DNA of 25,558 nt, from assembly GCA_049965795.1 (NCBI GenBank), contig JBMFVW010000025.1, forward strand, positions 1 to 25,558. Reading direction: 5' to 3'. Below are positions 16,448 through 23,905 of this stretch, piece by piece. This stretch comes from Acidulodesulfobacterium_A sp049965795 (GTDB taxonomy: Bacteria; SZUA-79; Acidulodesulfobacterales; Acidulodesulfobacteraceae). The position numbers were made by a program, and so were the translations under genes. The notes beneath the pieces are model-generated. The model saw nothing but the letters and a program-made list of their open reading frames with translations, did not search any database and had not been told where the DNA came from. Positions within the stretch are counted from its first letter, which is position 1. Every line of letters begins with the position of its first letter.

Positions 16448-17188
16448 CTATAAAATCTGCCTTTCGATAATAGTCATAAACTCATATGCGAAATCCACCA
16501 TTTCGTTGACTATGACTCTTACTTTATTTGAATAATAATTATAAGCTATAACGGCAGGTATAGCGGCAAAAAGTCCGGCGGCGGTGGCTATAAGAGAATC
16601 GGCTATTCCGGGAGCTACTACTGCAAGTCCGGCGGTTCCTGCCCTCTGGATGCTTTCAAAAGACGTCATTATGCCCCATACCGTTCCGAAAAGTCCGATA
16701 AAAGGCGCGGTAGAGCCGACCGTAGCAAGAAAAGGAAGAGAAACTTCAAGTTTTGCTATCGATGAAAGCTGAGATTTTTTTAATGCCCTTTCTACATAAG
16801 CTAAATTTTCTTCATTTCTTTCCTTATCGCTTTTCTGCTGGTCGTCTGCCGTTTTTTTCTTAATATTAAGAAGTTCTTTATAAGTTATATTAAACATAAA
16901 GGCTATAGGACTGTAATCCAAATTTCTTGCGGCGGTATAAACATAATCCAGTCTTTTAGATTCCCAGAAAAGATCAAGAAATTCTTTGTCCTCTTTTCTT
17001 GCTTTTCCAAGATAACGAAGTTTGTAAAATATAATAGCCCAGGATATTAACGAAAAAATAAAAAGTAACAGCAAAACTAATTTTACTACGATATTCGTCG
17101 TAAGAATATGAGACAATATATTCATAGTACCTGCACTTCCGGCCGCGATACCCCCGGCGGTTCCCCCTGCAATAATTTTATCCAGCAT
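16448..17188 (-). CDS. tolQ: TolQ/ExbB-type proton channel subunit
   Basis: 246 residues. Three TM helices (about 27-51, 155-175 and 188-214) with the MotA/TolQ/ExbB signature VGSTAPFIGLFGTVWGIMTS and LIATAAGLFAAIPAVIAYNY. The inner-membrane motor component with TolR. GGAGGAG lies 12-13 bases before the ATG with AGG nearer, so the start is acceptable; an inner ATG at residue 22 is an alternative because the first ~20 residues are Gly/Ala-rich and not typical. First gene of the tol run, divergent from nrdJ. Confidence 0.93.
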   Translation of the reverse strand: MLDKIIAGGTAGGIAAGSAGTMNILSHILTTNIVVKLVLLLLFIFSLISWAIIFYKLRYLGKARKEDKEFLDLFWESKRLDYVYTAARNLDYSPIAFMFNITYKELLNIKKKTADDQQKSDKERNEENLAYVERALKKSQLSSIAKLEVSLPFLATVGSTAPFIGLFGTVWGIMTSFESIQRAGTAGLAVVAPGIADSLIATAAGLFAAIPAVIAYNYYSNKVRVIVNEMVDFAYEFMTIIERQIL

Positions 17189-17311
17189 TATAAGCCTAAG
17201 CTCCTCCGATTTTATTTTTTCAGTTTTTCTCGGTTTATCAAAATTTTAGTTTATTTATTATATGAATTCTATATGTTTTTAGATTATAAATCTTTTTTTT
17301 AAAAAAATCTA

Positions 17312-17340
17312 TTGACAAAAAAAAAATTACAATATATTGT
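17312..17340 (+). promoter_or_regulatory. nrdJ promoter
   Basis: TTGACA (17312-17317), a perfect -35, then a 17-bp spacer and TATTGT (17335-17340) as -10. The upstream NrdR box covers the -10. Confidence 0.65.
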
Positions 17341-17370
17341 ATAGAAATAAAAAATATTATCTATATATTG
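17328..17370 (+). promoter_or_regulatory. Tandem NrdR boxes upstream of nrdJ
   Basis: TACAATATATTGTA (17328-17341) is a perfect 14-bp palindrome with core CAATATATTG (17330-17339). A second core CTATATATTG lies at 17361-17370. Both fit the NrdR box core CWATATATWG, and their offset is exactly 31 bp, the three-turn spacing usual for NrdR box pairs. The first covers the -10, the second runs into the ribosome binding site, as expected for repression of a ribonucleotide reductase gene. nrdR is not in the window. Confidence 0.8.
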
Positions 17371-17380
17371 AGGAGCGATT

Positions 17381-19846
17381 ATGAAAAAACAAAATTCGGA
17401 TATTTTAAGCAACGACCCGCTTGCAGAAAAATTTTCGGAAAATGCGGTTACCGTCCTGAAAAAAAGATATCTGGCGAAAGACGAGAGTGGCGAAATCATC
17501 GAAACCATAACAGGACTGTTTAAAAGAGTAGCCGAAAACATATCTTCGGCAGACTTAAATTACGGCAAATCGGAAAAAGACGCGAAAACTGCGGCAAACA
17601 TTTTTTTCGAGGAAATGTCTTCTCTTAGATTTCTTCCCAATTCGCCTACTTTGATGAATGCAGGAAGGCCTCTCCAGCAGCTTTCGGCTTGTTTTGTACT
17701 GCCTATAGAAGATTCTATGGAATCGATATTCGAAACTATAAAAAATACCGCGCTTATACATCAGAGCGGCGGCGGAACCGGTTTTTCTTTTTCGTCTTTA
17801 AGGCCGAAAAACGATACGGTGCATTCGACCAAAGGCGTCTCAAGCGGTCCGGTTTCGTTTATGCAGGTATTCAACAGCGCAACCGAAGCTATTAAGCAGG
17901 GAGGGACTAGACGAGGCGCCAATATGGGCATTTTAAGAATAGACCATCCCGATATAATAGATTTTATCACCTCGAAGAAAGATACTTCAAAATTAAACAA
18001 TTTTAATATTTCCGTAGCTATAACGGAAGATTTTATGAATCATGCTTTAAAAAACGAAGACTATCCTTTAATAAATCCAAGAAATAACGAAATAACAAAA
18101 TATTTAAACGCAAAAGAGGTATTCGATTTAATCGTTGAAACGGCATGGTCTAGCGGCGAACCCGGGATAGTCTTTATCGACAGAATAAACAAACTGAATC
18201 CGGTACCGAAAGCAGGAAAGATAGAAGCCACCAATCCCTGCGGTGAACAGCCTTTGGTCGCTTACGAATCCTGCAACTTAGGATCTATTAACATAGGGAG
18301 GTTCGTAAAAGAAAATAAAATTAAAAAAGATATGGCTAATCTCGAAGAATATCTGAAAAAATTGGAAGGTAATCCCGAAGATCTTATAGGGGATTATCTT
18401 AGCTATATAGACTTCGATAAACTTAAACAAACCGTTCATACCGCCGTTCATTTTTTAGATAACGTAATAGAAAAAAACCGCTATCCTTTAGAAAAAATAA
18501 AAAAAATGACGCTTTCAAACAGAAAAATAGGGCTCGGAATAATGGGATACGCCGATACTCTTATAAAACTCGGAATACCTTACGACAGCGAACTTGCGCT
18601 AAAAATTGCCGAAAATATTATGGGTTTCATCGATAAGGAGTCTAAAATAAAATCCGAAGAGCTTGGGGTCGAACGCGGCAGTTTTCCGAATTTCAAAGGT
18701 TCTTTATGGGAAGAAAAAGGATATAAAGCCATGAGGAACGGCACGACCACGACGATAGCGCCTACCGGCACTATAAGCATGATAGGCGGAGCATCTAGCG
18801 GCATAGAACCGCTTTTCGCATTGGCCTATGAAAGGCGCGTACTGGATAAGCAAAGATTAATCGAAACGGATAAAAATCTTAAAACCGTTTTAGAAATAAC
18901 GGGGATTTATTCGGATAAATTAATTGATTACATAGCAAAAAACGGGAGCCTCGGAAAAACATTCAAAAAAGATATAGCCGATTTATTAACCGAAAAAGAA
19001 TTCGAGTACTTAAGCAGAATATTTATAACGTCGCATGATATAACGCCCAAATGGCATGTTATGACGCAGGCGGCTTTTCAAAAATATACCGATAACGCCG
19101 TCAGTAAAACCGTTAATTTTCCTAATTCAGCAAAAAAAGAAGATATAGAAGAGGTTTATACCCTTGCCTTTAATCTAAATTTAAAAGGCATAACGGTATA
19201 TAGGGACGGTTCAAGGGAGCAGGTATTGACCGCAGGTTCTTCGGGCAGTTCTGAAGAGAAAGAAATAAAAGAAACGCTGAACCAAAAATGCGGCGGACAG
19301 ATAGAACCCAGAAAACGTCCTGATATAATAAGAGGCGTAACAGTTAAAACCGTTACCGGATGCGGACCTATGTATGTTACCATAAACTACGACGAAAACG
19401 GAAATCCTTTCGAAATATTTAACTCTATAGGCAAATCAGGCGGATGCGCCCAATCGCAAACAGAATCAACAGGAAGAATGGTAAGCTTGGCGTTAAGGTC
19501 GGGGATCGGGGCGGAAGAGATTATAAATCAGTTAAAAGGTATAAGATGCAATATTCCCTACGGTTTCGGCAGCAATATTATATATTCCTGCGCCGATGCA
19601 ATAGGCAAAGCTTTAGAAAAAAGCCTGAACGAAAAAATAATTTCTCGGGAAAACCTGCCGTCCGATGCAAAAAATCCGATAACGGCAGCGCCGGCAAACT
19701 CCGACTACGGTACGTATTCTAAAAACCATACGGCACATAACGCCGTCCAGGGAAGGGGGGCATGTCCTTCCTGCGGCGGCTCGAACCTTAAGCATGCTGA
19801 AGGCTGTACGGTATGTTTAGACTGCGGTTATTCCGATTGCGGATGA
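17381..19846 (+). CDS. nrdJ: Adenosylcobalamin-dependent (class II) ribonucleotide reductase
   Basis: 821 residues. Makes deoxyribonucleotides from ribonucleotides with B12 as radical source, independent of oxygen. An N-terminal helical region is followed by the alpha/beta barrel: C104 in SACFVLP (redox pair), HQSGGGTGFSFS, NPCGEQPL (N285, C287 thiyl radical, E289), and TTTIAPTGTISMIGGASSGI. A TSCPD domain occupies about residues 640-745. The last 28 residues hold a zinc-ribbon-like tail with C795, C798, C809, C812, C815 and C820, which may regenerate the active-site disulfide or bind metal. GAGGAG is a good ribosome binding site. Transcribed alone, with two NrdR-type boxes upstream and a hairpin terminator downstream. 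No activity cone is apparent. Confidence 0.96.
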   Translation: MKKQNSDILSNDPLAEKFSENAVTVLKKRYLAKDESGEIIETITGLFKRVAENISSADLNYGKSEKDAKTAANIFFEEMSSLRFLPNSPTLMNAGRPLQQLSACFVLPIEDSMESIFETIKNTALIHQSGGGTGFSFSSLRPKNDTVHSTKGVSSGPVSFMQVFNSATEAIKQGGTRRGANMGILRIDHPDIIDFITSKKDTSKLNNFNISVAITEDFMNHALKNEDYPLINPRNNEITKYLNAKEVFDLIVETAWSSGEPGIVFIDRINKLNPVPKAGKIEATNPCGEQPLVAYESCNLGSINIGRFVKENKIKKDMANLEEYLKKLEGNPEDLIGDYLSYIDFDKLKQTVHTAVHFLDNVIEKNRYPLEKIKKMTLSNRKIGLGIMGYADTLIKLGIPYDSELALKIAENIMGFIDKESKIKSEELGVERGSFPNFKGSLWEEKGYKAMRNGTTTTIAPTGTISMIGGASSGIEPLFALAYERRVLDKQRLIETDKNLKTVLEITGIYSDKLIDYIAKNGSLGKTFKKDIADLLTEKEFEYLSRIFITSHDITPKWHVMTQAAFQKYTDNAVSKTVNFPNSAKKEDIEEVYTLAFNLNLKGITVYRDGSREQVLTAGSSGSSEEKEIKETLNQKCGGQIEPRKRPDIIRGVTVKTVTGCGPMYVTINYDENGNPFEIFNSIGKSGGCAQSQTESTGRMVSLALRSGIGAEEIINQLKGIRCNIPYGFGSNIIYSCADAIGKALEKSLNEKIISRENLPSDAKNPITAAPANSDYGTYSKNHTAHNAVQGRGACPSCGGSNLKHAEGCTVCLDCGYSDCG

Positions 19847-19897
19847 GCAATAATTATATAACTTAATCCTGCTTTTCCGATTCGTAAGCTTTTATTT

Positions 19898-19932
19898 CTG
19901 CGGCCGCTGCCGACAAAATGAAGCGGCTGCAG
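19898..19932 (+). other. GC-rich hairpin after nrdJ
   Basis: CTGCGGCCGCT (19898-19908) pairs with AGCGGCTGCAG (19922-19932) with one mismatch and a 13-nt loop. No T-run follows, so it may be a 3'-end stabilising stem rather than the terminator. Confidence 0.5.
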
Positions 19933-19948
19933 AAGATATCCCAATATA

Positions 19949-19998
19949 AATTCCCCTATATAGCATTGAATGAATATGCGGGGAATTCCTATTTTTTT
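19949..19998 (+). terminator. Rho-independent-like terminator of nrdJ
   Basis: AATTCCCC (19949-19956) pairs with GGGGAATT (19980-19987), followed by CCTATTTTTTT. The 23-nt loop is longer than usual, but the stem plus T-run in the right place after nrdJ supports termination. Confidence 0.6.
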
Positions 19999-20039
19999 GT
20001 TTCCGCATCCAAAAAAAAATAAATCATTATTTATAATTT

Positions 20040-20080
20040 GTGACTTTAGTCAATGTTATAAATTAGTTTTATGATAAAAT
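20040..20080 (+). promoter_or_regulatory. CRP/FNR-type site and extended -10 before the hemerythrin gene
   Basis: GTGACTTTAGTCAA (20040-20053) contains TGAC-N4-GTCA, one base from the TTGAC-N4-GTCAA palindrome of DNR/HcpR-like CRP/FNR regulators. Its centre (20046.5) is 31 bp from the centre of TAAAAT (20075-20080), the spacing of a class II activator at -41.5, and the -10 is extended (TGaTAAAAT). A related site and -10 lie before the DUF59 gene (23159-23202). Confidence 0.68.
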
Positions 20081-20149
20081 AAAACATGAAGAAACATTTA
20101 GATGTTCAAATATATATAAATAATAAATTAATCTGAATACGGAGGACCG

Positions 20150-20629
20150 ATGAAAACTTATACGGAAAACGATACGGAACTTAATCCGCTTGACGCTTTA
20201 AGGGAGGAACATACCGAAATGCGAACCGTTTTAAACAAATTTGAAAATATTTTAAAAAAAATACCTGCCGGTGTTTCTGATTCGGAACTTAATGAAATAT
20301 CCGAATATTTAAATCAAGACGTAGAATTGCATTTTAAAAGAGAGGAAGATGCTTTATTTCCTGTTTTAGGCAATTATATAGGCATAGAAACCGGTCCTAT
20401 AAACGTTATGCTCATAGAACATAACAGCTGCAGGGAATTAACCGGCGATCTAAAGAAAAGAATAGAAGGCAAAGATTATAAATCTATCGCTTCTTCCGGA
20501 AAAACATTAATAGAGCTTTTATCAGAACATGAAGACAAGGAAGACGGCATATTGTTTCAGATTGCCGAAATGCAGCTTGGTCAAAACGAAAAACAAGATA
20601 TTATGAAAAAATTGATTGAAATTAATTAA
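20150..20629 (+). CDS. Hemerythrin HHE-domain protein
   Basis: 159 residues, soluble. A four-helix HHE protein with likely diiron ligands H21, H61 and E65 (HFKRE), H91 and H127 with E131 (HEDKE). Members bind oxygen or nitric oxide or help repair iron centres; which applies here cannot be told from sequence. The DALFP motif after the first HxxxE is typical. CGGAGG precedes the ATG. It is followed 85 bp later by a tandem DUF2249 gene. A CRP/FNR-type palindrome at -41.5 relative to a TGaTAAAAT -10 suggests control by oxygen or nitric oxide level. No DUF438, ScdA N-terminal or sensor domain is fused to it. Confidence 0.9.
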   Translation: MKTYTENDTELNPLDALREEHTEMRTVLNKFENILKKIPAGVSDSELNEISEYLNQDVELHFKREEDALFPVLGNYIGIETGPINVMLIEHNSCRELTGDLKKRIEGKDYKSIASSGKTLIELLSEHEDKEDGILFQIAEMQLGQNEKQDIMKKLIEIN

Positions 20630-20714
20630 TACGTTACAGTTAAATTAGTTAATATCAATATCGAAAGCTAAATTTAGATTTGGTTTTCAATAAAAAAATA
20701 AGGAGAATAATACT

Positions 20715-21254
20715 ATGAAAGACTTAATGGACTTAAAAAAAATAATGCTTGACGTCAGAGAAGACATTAAAAACGGAAACGATCCGTTTAAAAAAATAAT
20801 GGAAGCGGTTAATAATTTAAATGAAGAGGAATCTCTTGTTTTAATTAACAGTTTCGAACCTTTTCCGCTGTATTCGGTTTTAAAAAATAAAGGATTTGAA
20901 CATATAACTAATAATACTCCCGAAGGATTTGAAATAATTTTTTTCAGAAGCGGCGGCGAAATAAAACCGGTAAAAGTCTCCGAAGGAGCAGACGAAAATC
21001 AATTCGACGACGAAGATTTAAAAAACCTTGCGCACAAACAGCATATTATAGAACTCGACGTCAGAGGGCTCGAACCGCCCGAGCCGCTTTTAAAAATATT
21101 TGCGGCGCTGGAAAACTTAAAAAACGACGAAACGATTCATATAATACACGAAAGAAAGCCTGTGCACCTGTATCCGAAATTAAAAGACGCCGGATATAAA
21201 TTCTTAACGGAAGAATCTGTAGGCAACCTTTATACTATAAAAATTTGGAGATAA
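20715..21254 (+). CDS. Tandem DUF2249 (TusA-like fold) protein
   Basis: 179 residues with two DUF2249 modules. The C-terminal one (about 109-179) is typical: IELDVRGLEPPEPLLKIFAA, HERKPVHLYPKLKDAGY and TIKIWR at the end. The N-terminal one (about 8-78) keeps LDVR, the NSFEPFPLYSVLKNKGF segment and IIFFR, but replaces LEPPEP by an insert (EDIKNGNDPF). An acidic linker joins them. DUF2249 proteins are frequent neighbours of hemerythrin, NnrS and nitrite/NO-related genes; the molecular role is not known. Neither module shows the Cys used by TusA. AAGGAGA precedes the ATG. Convergent with the multi-TM gene and separated by a bidirectional terminator. Confidence 0.85.
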   Translation: MKDLMDLKKIMLDVREDIKNGNDPFKKIMEAVNNLNEEESLVLINSFEPFPLYSVLKNKGFEHITNNTPEGFEIIFFRSGGEIKPVKVSEGADENQFDDEDLKNLAHKQHIIELDVRGLEPPEPLLKIFAALENLKNDETIHIIHERKPVHLYPKLKDAGYKFLTEESVGNLYTIKIWR

Positions 21255-21276
21255 TTAACCGGACTGCAGCTAAAAG

Positions 21277-21320
21277 AATAACGGTGCCGGATTTCAAATC
21301 TGTCACCGTTATTTGCTTTT
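21277..21320. terminator. Bidirectional terminator between convergent genes
   Basis: AATAACGGTG (21277-21286) and CACCGTTATT (21304-21313) are perfect 10-bp arms with a 17-nt loop, followed by TGCTTTT on the plus strand and CTTTTA on the minus strand. It lies between the convergent DUF2249 and multi-TM genes. Confidence 0.75.
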
Positions 21321-21321
21321 A

Positions 21322-22581
21322 TTACCAACCCATTGAAAATATATGCAGCATAAGCAGTATAGATGCTGCAAAAAGAACTGCGGCAGCAAGCTGTATCAGA
21401 TAAAATATCCAAAGAATAGAACCTGCCAGAAAAATTGCAAATATTACGTATTCGAAATATTTAGTTTTCAAATCCGAAAACAGTTTTCCGTACGCTCCTT
21501 TTTTCGCCTTTTCAAAAGCCTTTAAACTTATGAGGAATGGAAATATTTTATGAAGGAAGCCTATAATTACCATTCCTGCAAAACCGAAGAGCCCTAAAAA
21601 AGCGAATATATAATAAAGGTAATAGTCGCCGCCGTTTATACCGATTAATACGGATAATTTTTCCTGCGGAACGGCATTTATAACCAGACCGGCAAGTACC
21701 GCCGCAACTAAAAATAAAATTCCGGCGTAAAGATAAAACGTCGTAATGTCAAACTTTTTCTTAAGCCTTTTTAACATTAGACCTAAAAATATATAGCAGT
21801 ATAAAAGAATGCCAGCGCCCAAAAGCCATCCTCCTGCTTCATTCAAATAAATATGAACGGCAGACCCGTTTCCAAAAAACGAAGACGCTAGCATAGCTAT
21901 AATTCCTGCGTTAATAACTGTTAAATCGGTCTTCCAGTATAAATTATCCGGCGTTTTAGTCATATAAAACATGGGAAGCAGTCTGTAAGAAACACCTATA
22001 AACAGCATCATAACGAAACCTATAAACATAAGATAAATATGGTCTTGCAATATATCGTAAATATTCAGCCCTATTTTGAAATTAAAAGATAAAGCCAAAT
22101 ACAACCCCACCGACAATCCTATAAATAGATAAAAATACGAAAATGCTATTCCCAAAGAAGAATAATCCCATTTCTTTACCTTTTTCAAGCTTGCGAGCAT
22201 ATTAAAATTATAGATTAGAACAGAAACAAAAAGGAGGATGCCGCCCGAGGCTATCATATCTCCCCAGAGATAATGCATTCCTATGACGAAAAGCAATAAA
22301 GAAATTACATATCCGTAATAAACCGGAATAAAAAGTTTTTCGTATGCAATTTTCACGCCGAGCGCCACCGGCAAAAGCATATAAGAAGCCCCCATAATTA
22401 CCATGAGCAAAAAACCGAGCGTAAATATATGCGTAAGGGCTATAATTTTATTATTCATAAAAAAATATCCGTCAAAACTCTTATAATCAAAAAACATTAC
22501 TACAAAAAAAACCGGCAAAAAAATCAGCGCTGTTTTTATATGTTTTAATGCTATTTCTATGGAACTGTCCGTGGTATTCAT
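21322..22581 (-). CDS. Multi-TM heme-copper-oxidase-like membrane protein (NnrS/CcoN-like)
   Basis: 419 residues with about 12 hydrophobic helices. Two related segments carry a His at the helix start: H51 in THIFTLGFLLMVIMGASY followed by LLP, and H181 in DHIYLMFIGFVMMLFIGVSY followed by LLP. Such H-GF-M-G-SY-LLP repeats are seen in NnrS-type and subunit-I-like proteins related to heme-copper oxidases and NO reductases. I do not see the full set of heme and copper ligands of a true oxidase, so catalysis is not proven; a NO- or heme-related role is inferred from homology class and neighbours. Probably co-transcribed with the DUF59 gene, although an inverted-repeat element (22627-22714) lies between them. 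The ribosome binding site is weak (AAGGA at a distance). Confidence 0.7.
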   Translation of the reverse strand: MNTTDSSIEIALKHIKTALIFLPVFFVVMFFDYKSFDGYFFMNNKIIALTHIFTLGFLLMVIMGASYMLLPVALGVKIAYEKLFIPVYYGYVISLLLFVIGMHYLWGDMIASGGILLFVSVLIYNFNMLASLKKVKKWDYSSLGIAFSYFYLFIGLSVGLYLALSFNFKIGLNIYDILQDHIYLMFIGFVMMLFIGVSYRLLPMFYMTKTPDNLYWKTDLTVINAGIIAMLASSFFGNGSAVHIYLNEAGGWLLGAGILLYCYIFLGLMLKRLKKKFDITTFYLYAGILFLVAAVLAGLVINAVPQEKLSVLIGINGGDYYLYYIFAFLGLFGFAGMVIIGFLHKIFPFLISLKAFEKAKKGAYGKLFSDLKTKYFEYVIFAIFLAGSILWIFYLIQLAAAVLFAASILLMLHIFSMGW

Positions 22582-22626
22582 ATATTTTATTTAACGTCCT
22601 TTTTATGTTTTGTGCTCATTCTGCTC

Positions 22627-22714
22627 AAAATTGCCGATAGTAAAAGGTATCAGATTAATTTTCCATCGTCATTCCCATGTTTCATTTAGTTTTAAATTTC
22701 TATCGGCAATTTTT
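22627..22714. repeat. Inverted-repeat element, TTGCCGATA family (copy 2)
   Basis: Left arm AAAATTGCCGATAGTAAA (from 22627) and right arm TTTCTATCGGCAATTTT (22698-22714) pair, with one extra T in the left arm. The arms match copy 1 (10691-10820). Inside, AAAGGTATCAGA is the inverse of the TCTGACACCTTT motif with one change. The interior is shorter than in copy 1 (88 versus 130 bp overall). It sits in the gap between the DUF59 and multi-TM genes. Confidence 0.72.
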
Positions 22715-22773
22715 TGTTTTAACAAAATCTTAACAACACGCAACACTATTAAACATTATATTTATTAAAAAAA

Positions 22774-23082
22774 TTAATGCGTTTTAAGTCTTTTTAGAGC
22801 ATCGGATTTAATCATCGAAGGATTCCATTCCGGTTCCCATACGAAATTTACTTGTACGCCGTTAACACCGGGAATACTCTTAATTGCCTCCTCTACCTCA
22901 TATTTTATGACGCCGCTTATAGGGCAGCCTTTTGCCGTTAAAGTCATATTTAAAGTGACGTTGCCATTTTTACTTAAACTTATTCTATATACCAGCCCAA
23001 GATCCACTATATTTACCTCAAGCTCAGGATCTATAATGCCTTTTAGTTTTTCCAATACGTCCTTTTCGTTAAATTCAGCCAT
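22774..23082 (-). CDS. DUF59/MIP18-family iron-sulfur assembly protein
   Basis: 102 residues, the single-domain length. Family motifs: IIDPELEVNIVDLGLVY (DPE at 18-20), MTLTAKGCPISGVI with C53, and VQVNFVWEPEWNPSMI. SufT/PaaD-type proteins help mature iron-sulfur proteins in the cytoplasm. It has AGGAG before its ATG and a CRP/FNR-type site 105-120 bp upstream, and it heads a transcript to the multi-TM gene. Known to accompany hemerythrin and DUF2249 genes in stress loci, which is the case here. Confidence 0.9.
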   Translation of the reverse strand: MAEFNEKDVLEKLKGIIDPELEVNIVDLGLVYRISLSKNGNVTLNMTLTAKGCPISGVIKYEVEEAIKSIPGVNGVQVNFVWEPEWNPSMIKSDALKRLKTH

Positions 23083-23158
23083 GATAAACTCCTATATTAA
23101 AATTATATTAAAACTTTAAATTGGTTCGGTTTTACTTTTTTGTTTTCTTTTAATATAA

Positions 23159-23202
23159 AGTTTATCAAATTAGAAAAAATATTTAATTGATTTAAGTCAC
23201 AA
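23159..23202 (-). promoter_or_regulatory. CRP/FNR-type site and extended -10 before the DUF59 gene
   Basis: Minus strand TTGTGACTTAAATCAA (23187-23202) shares TTGTGACTT with the site before the hemerythrin gene (there TTGTGACTTTAGTCAA). About 33 bp on from its centre is TGaTAAACT, an extended -10 like the TGaTAAAAT there (31 bp). This half-conserved palindrome fits an FNR or DNR type of regulator. Confidence 0.6.
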
Positions 23203-23221
23203 TTTGTTAATAAAATTTACT

Positions 23222-23905
23222 TTATTTTTTTGATTTTTGAAGAAGATACAATACCTCTTCATCTGTAGTCTGGCTGAAATCTTCGTAAAATTCCCCTACC
23301 GCGTAAAATTCTTCCGGAGCGCTTAAAGTTACTACCTTGTCTACGATTTTTTTCAATTCTTTCATAGTATCGGCAGCAATAACAGGCACCGCTAAAATTA
23401 TTTTTGCAGGTTTTTCGTCTTTAACGGCTTCTATGGCTGCCATAACCGATGCGCCTGTAGCAATACCGTCATCTACTATTATAGCTATCCTTCCCGTTAC
23501 GTCAATCTTTTCGCCTTCATTCCTGTATATTTTTTCCCTTTCCCTTATTTCCTTAAGTTTAATATGCTGCATGCGCTCTAAGTATCCCGCAGGAATATTA
23601 ATGCGCGATATAAGCGATTCGTTAAGATAAACTTTCGGCGATTTTCCGTCCACTACAGCCCCTATGGCTAACTCTTCCTGGTTAGGCGCGCCTATTTTTC
23701 TCACCAATGCCACGTCTAACGGAGATTTTAGTATTGCCGCTATTTCATAGGCGACCGGAATTCCGCCTCTCAGCAAACCTATAACTACGGTATTCACGCC
23801 GCCGAATTTCTCCGCCGCCAACTTTTCTCCAAGCAGTTTCCCCGCTTCCATCCTGTTTTTAAATATCATATAATCTTTTCGAATAATCGTTTTTATCCGC
23901 CTCAT
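23222..23905 (-). CDS. Phosphoribosyltransferase-family protein (COG1926 type)
   Basis: 227 residues from the first ATG. A type I PRTase fold: VVIGLLRGGIPVAYEIA, then LVRKIGAPNQEELAIGAV, then the PRPP loop VDDGIATGAS at 144-153 and PEEFYAVGEFYEDFSQTTDEE at the end. COG1926 proteins act on unknown substrates. The true start may be M13 (ATG at 23867-23869), giving MIFKNRMEAGKLLGEKL, which resembles the usual N-terminus; neither ATG has a strong ribosome binding site. It is 139 bp upstream of the DUF59 gene on the same strand; the site at 23187-23202 lies between them. Confidence 0.85.
   Translation of the reverse strand: MRRIKTIIRKDYMIFKNRMEAGKLLGEKLAAEKFGGVNTVVIGLLRGGIPVAYEIAAILKSPLDVALVRKIGAPNQEELAIGAVVDGKSPKVYLNESLISRINIPAGYLERMQHIKLKEIREREKIYRNEGEKIDVTGRIAIIVDDGIATGASVMAAIEAVKDEKPAKIILAVPVIAADTMKELKKIVDKVVTLSAPEEFYAVGEFYEDFSQTTDEEVLYLLQKSKK

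Noticed and set aside
17189..17380. B12 riboswitch upstream of nrdJ
   Set aside because: The leader is only ~190 bp, shared with the divergent tolQ promoter, and lacks any B12-box-like GC-rich structure; NrdR boxes explain the control.
21322..22581. True cytochrome oxidase or NO reductase catalytic subunit
   Set aside because: The full set of conserved histidines for two hemes and a metal site is not visible; only related motifs are.
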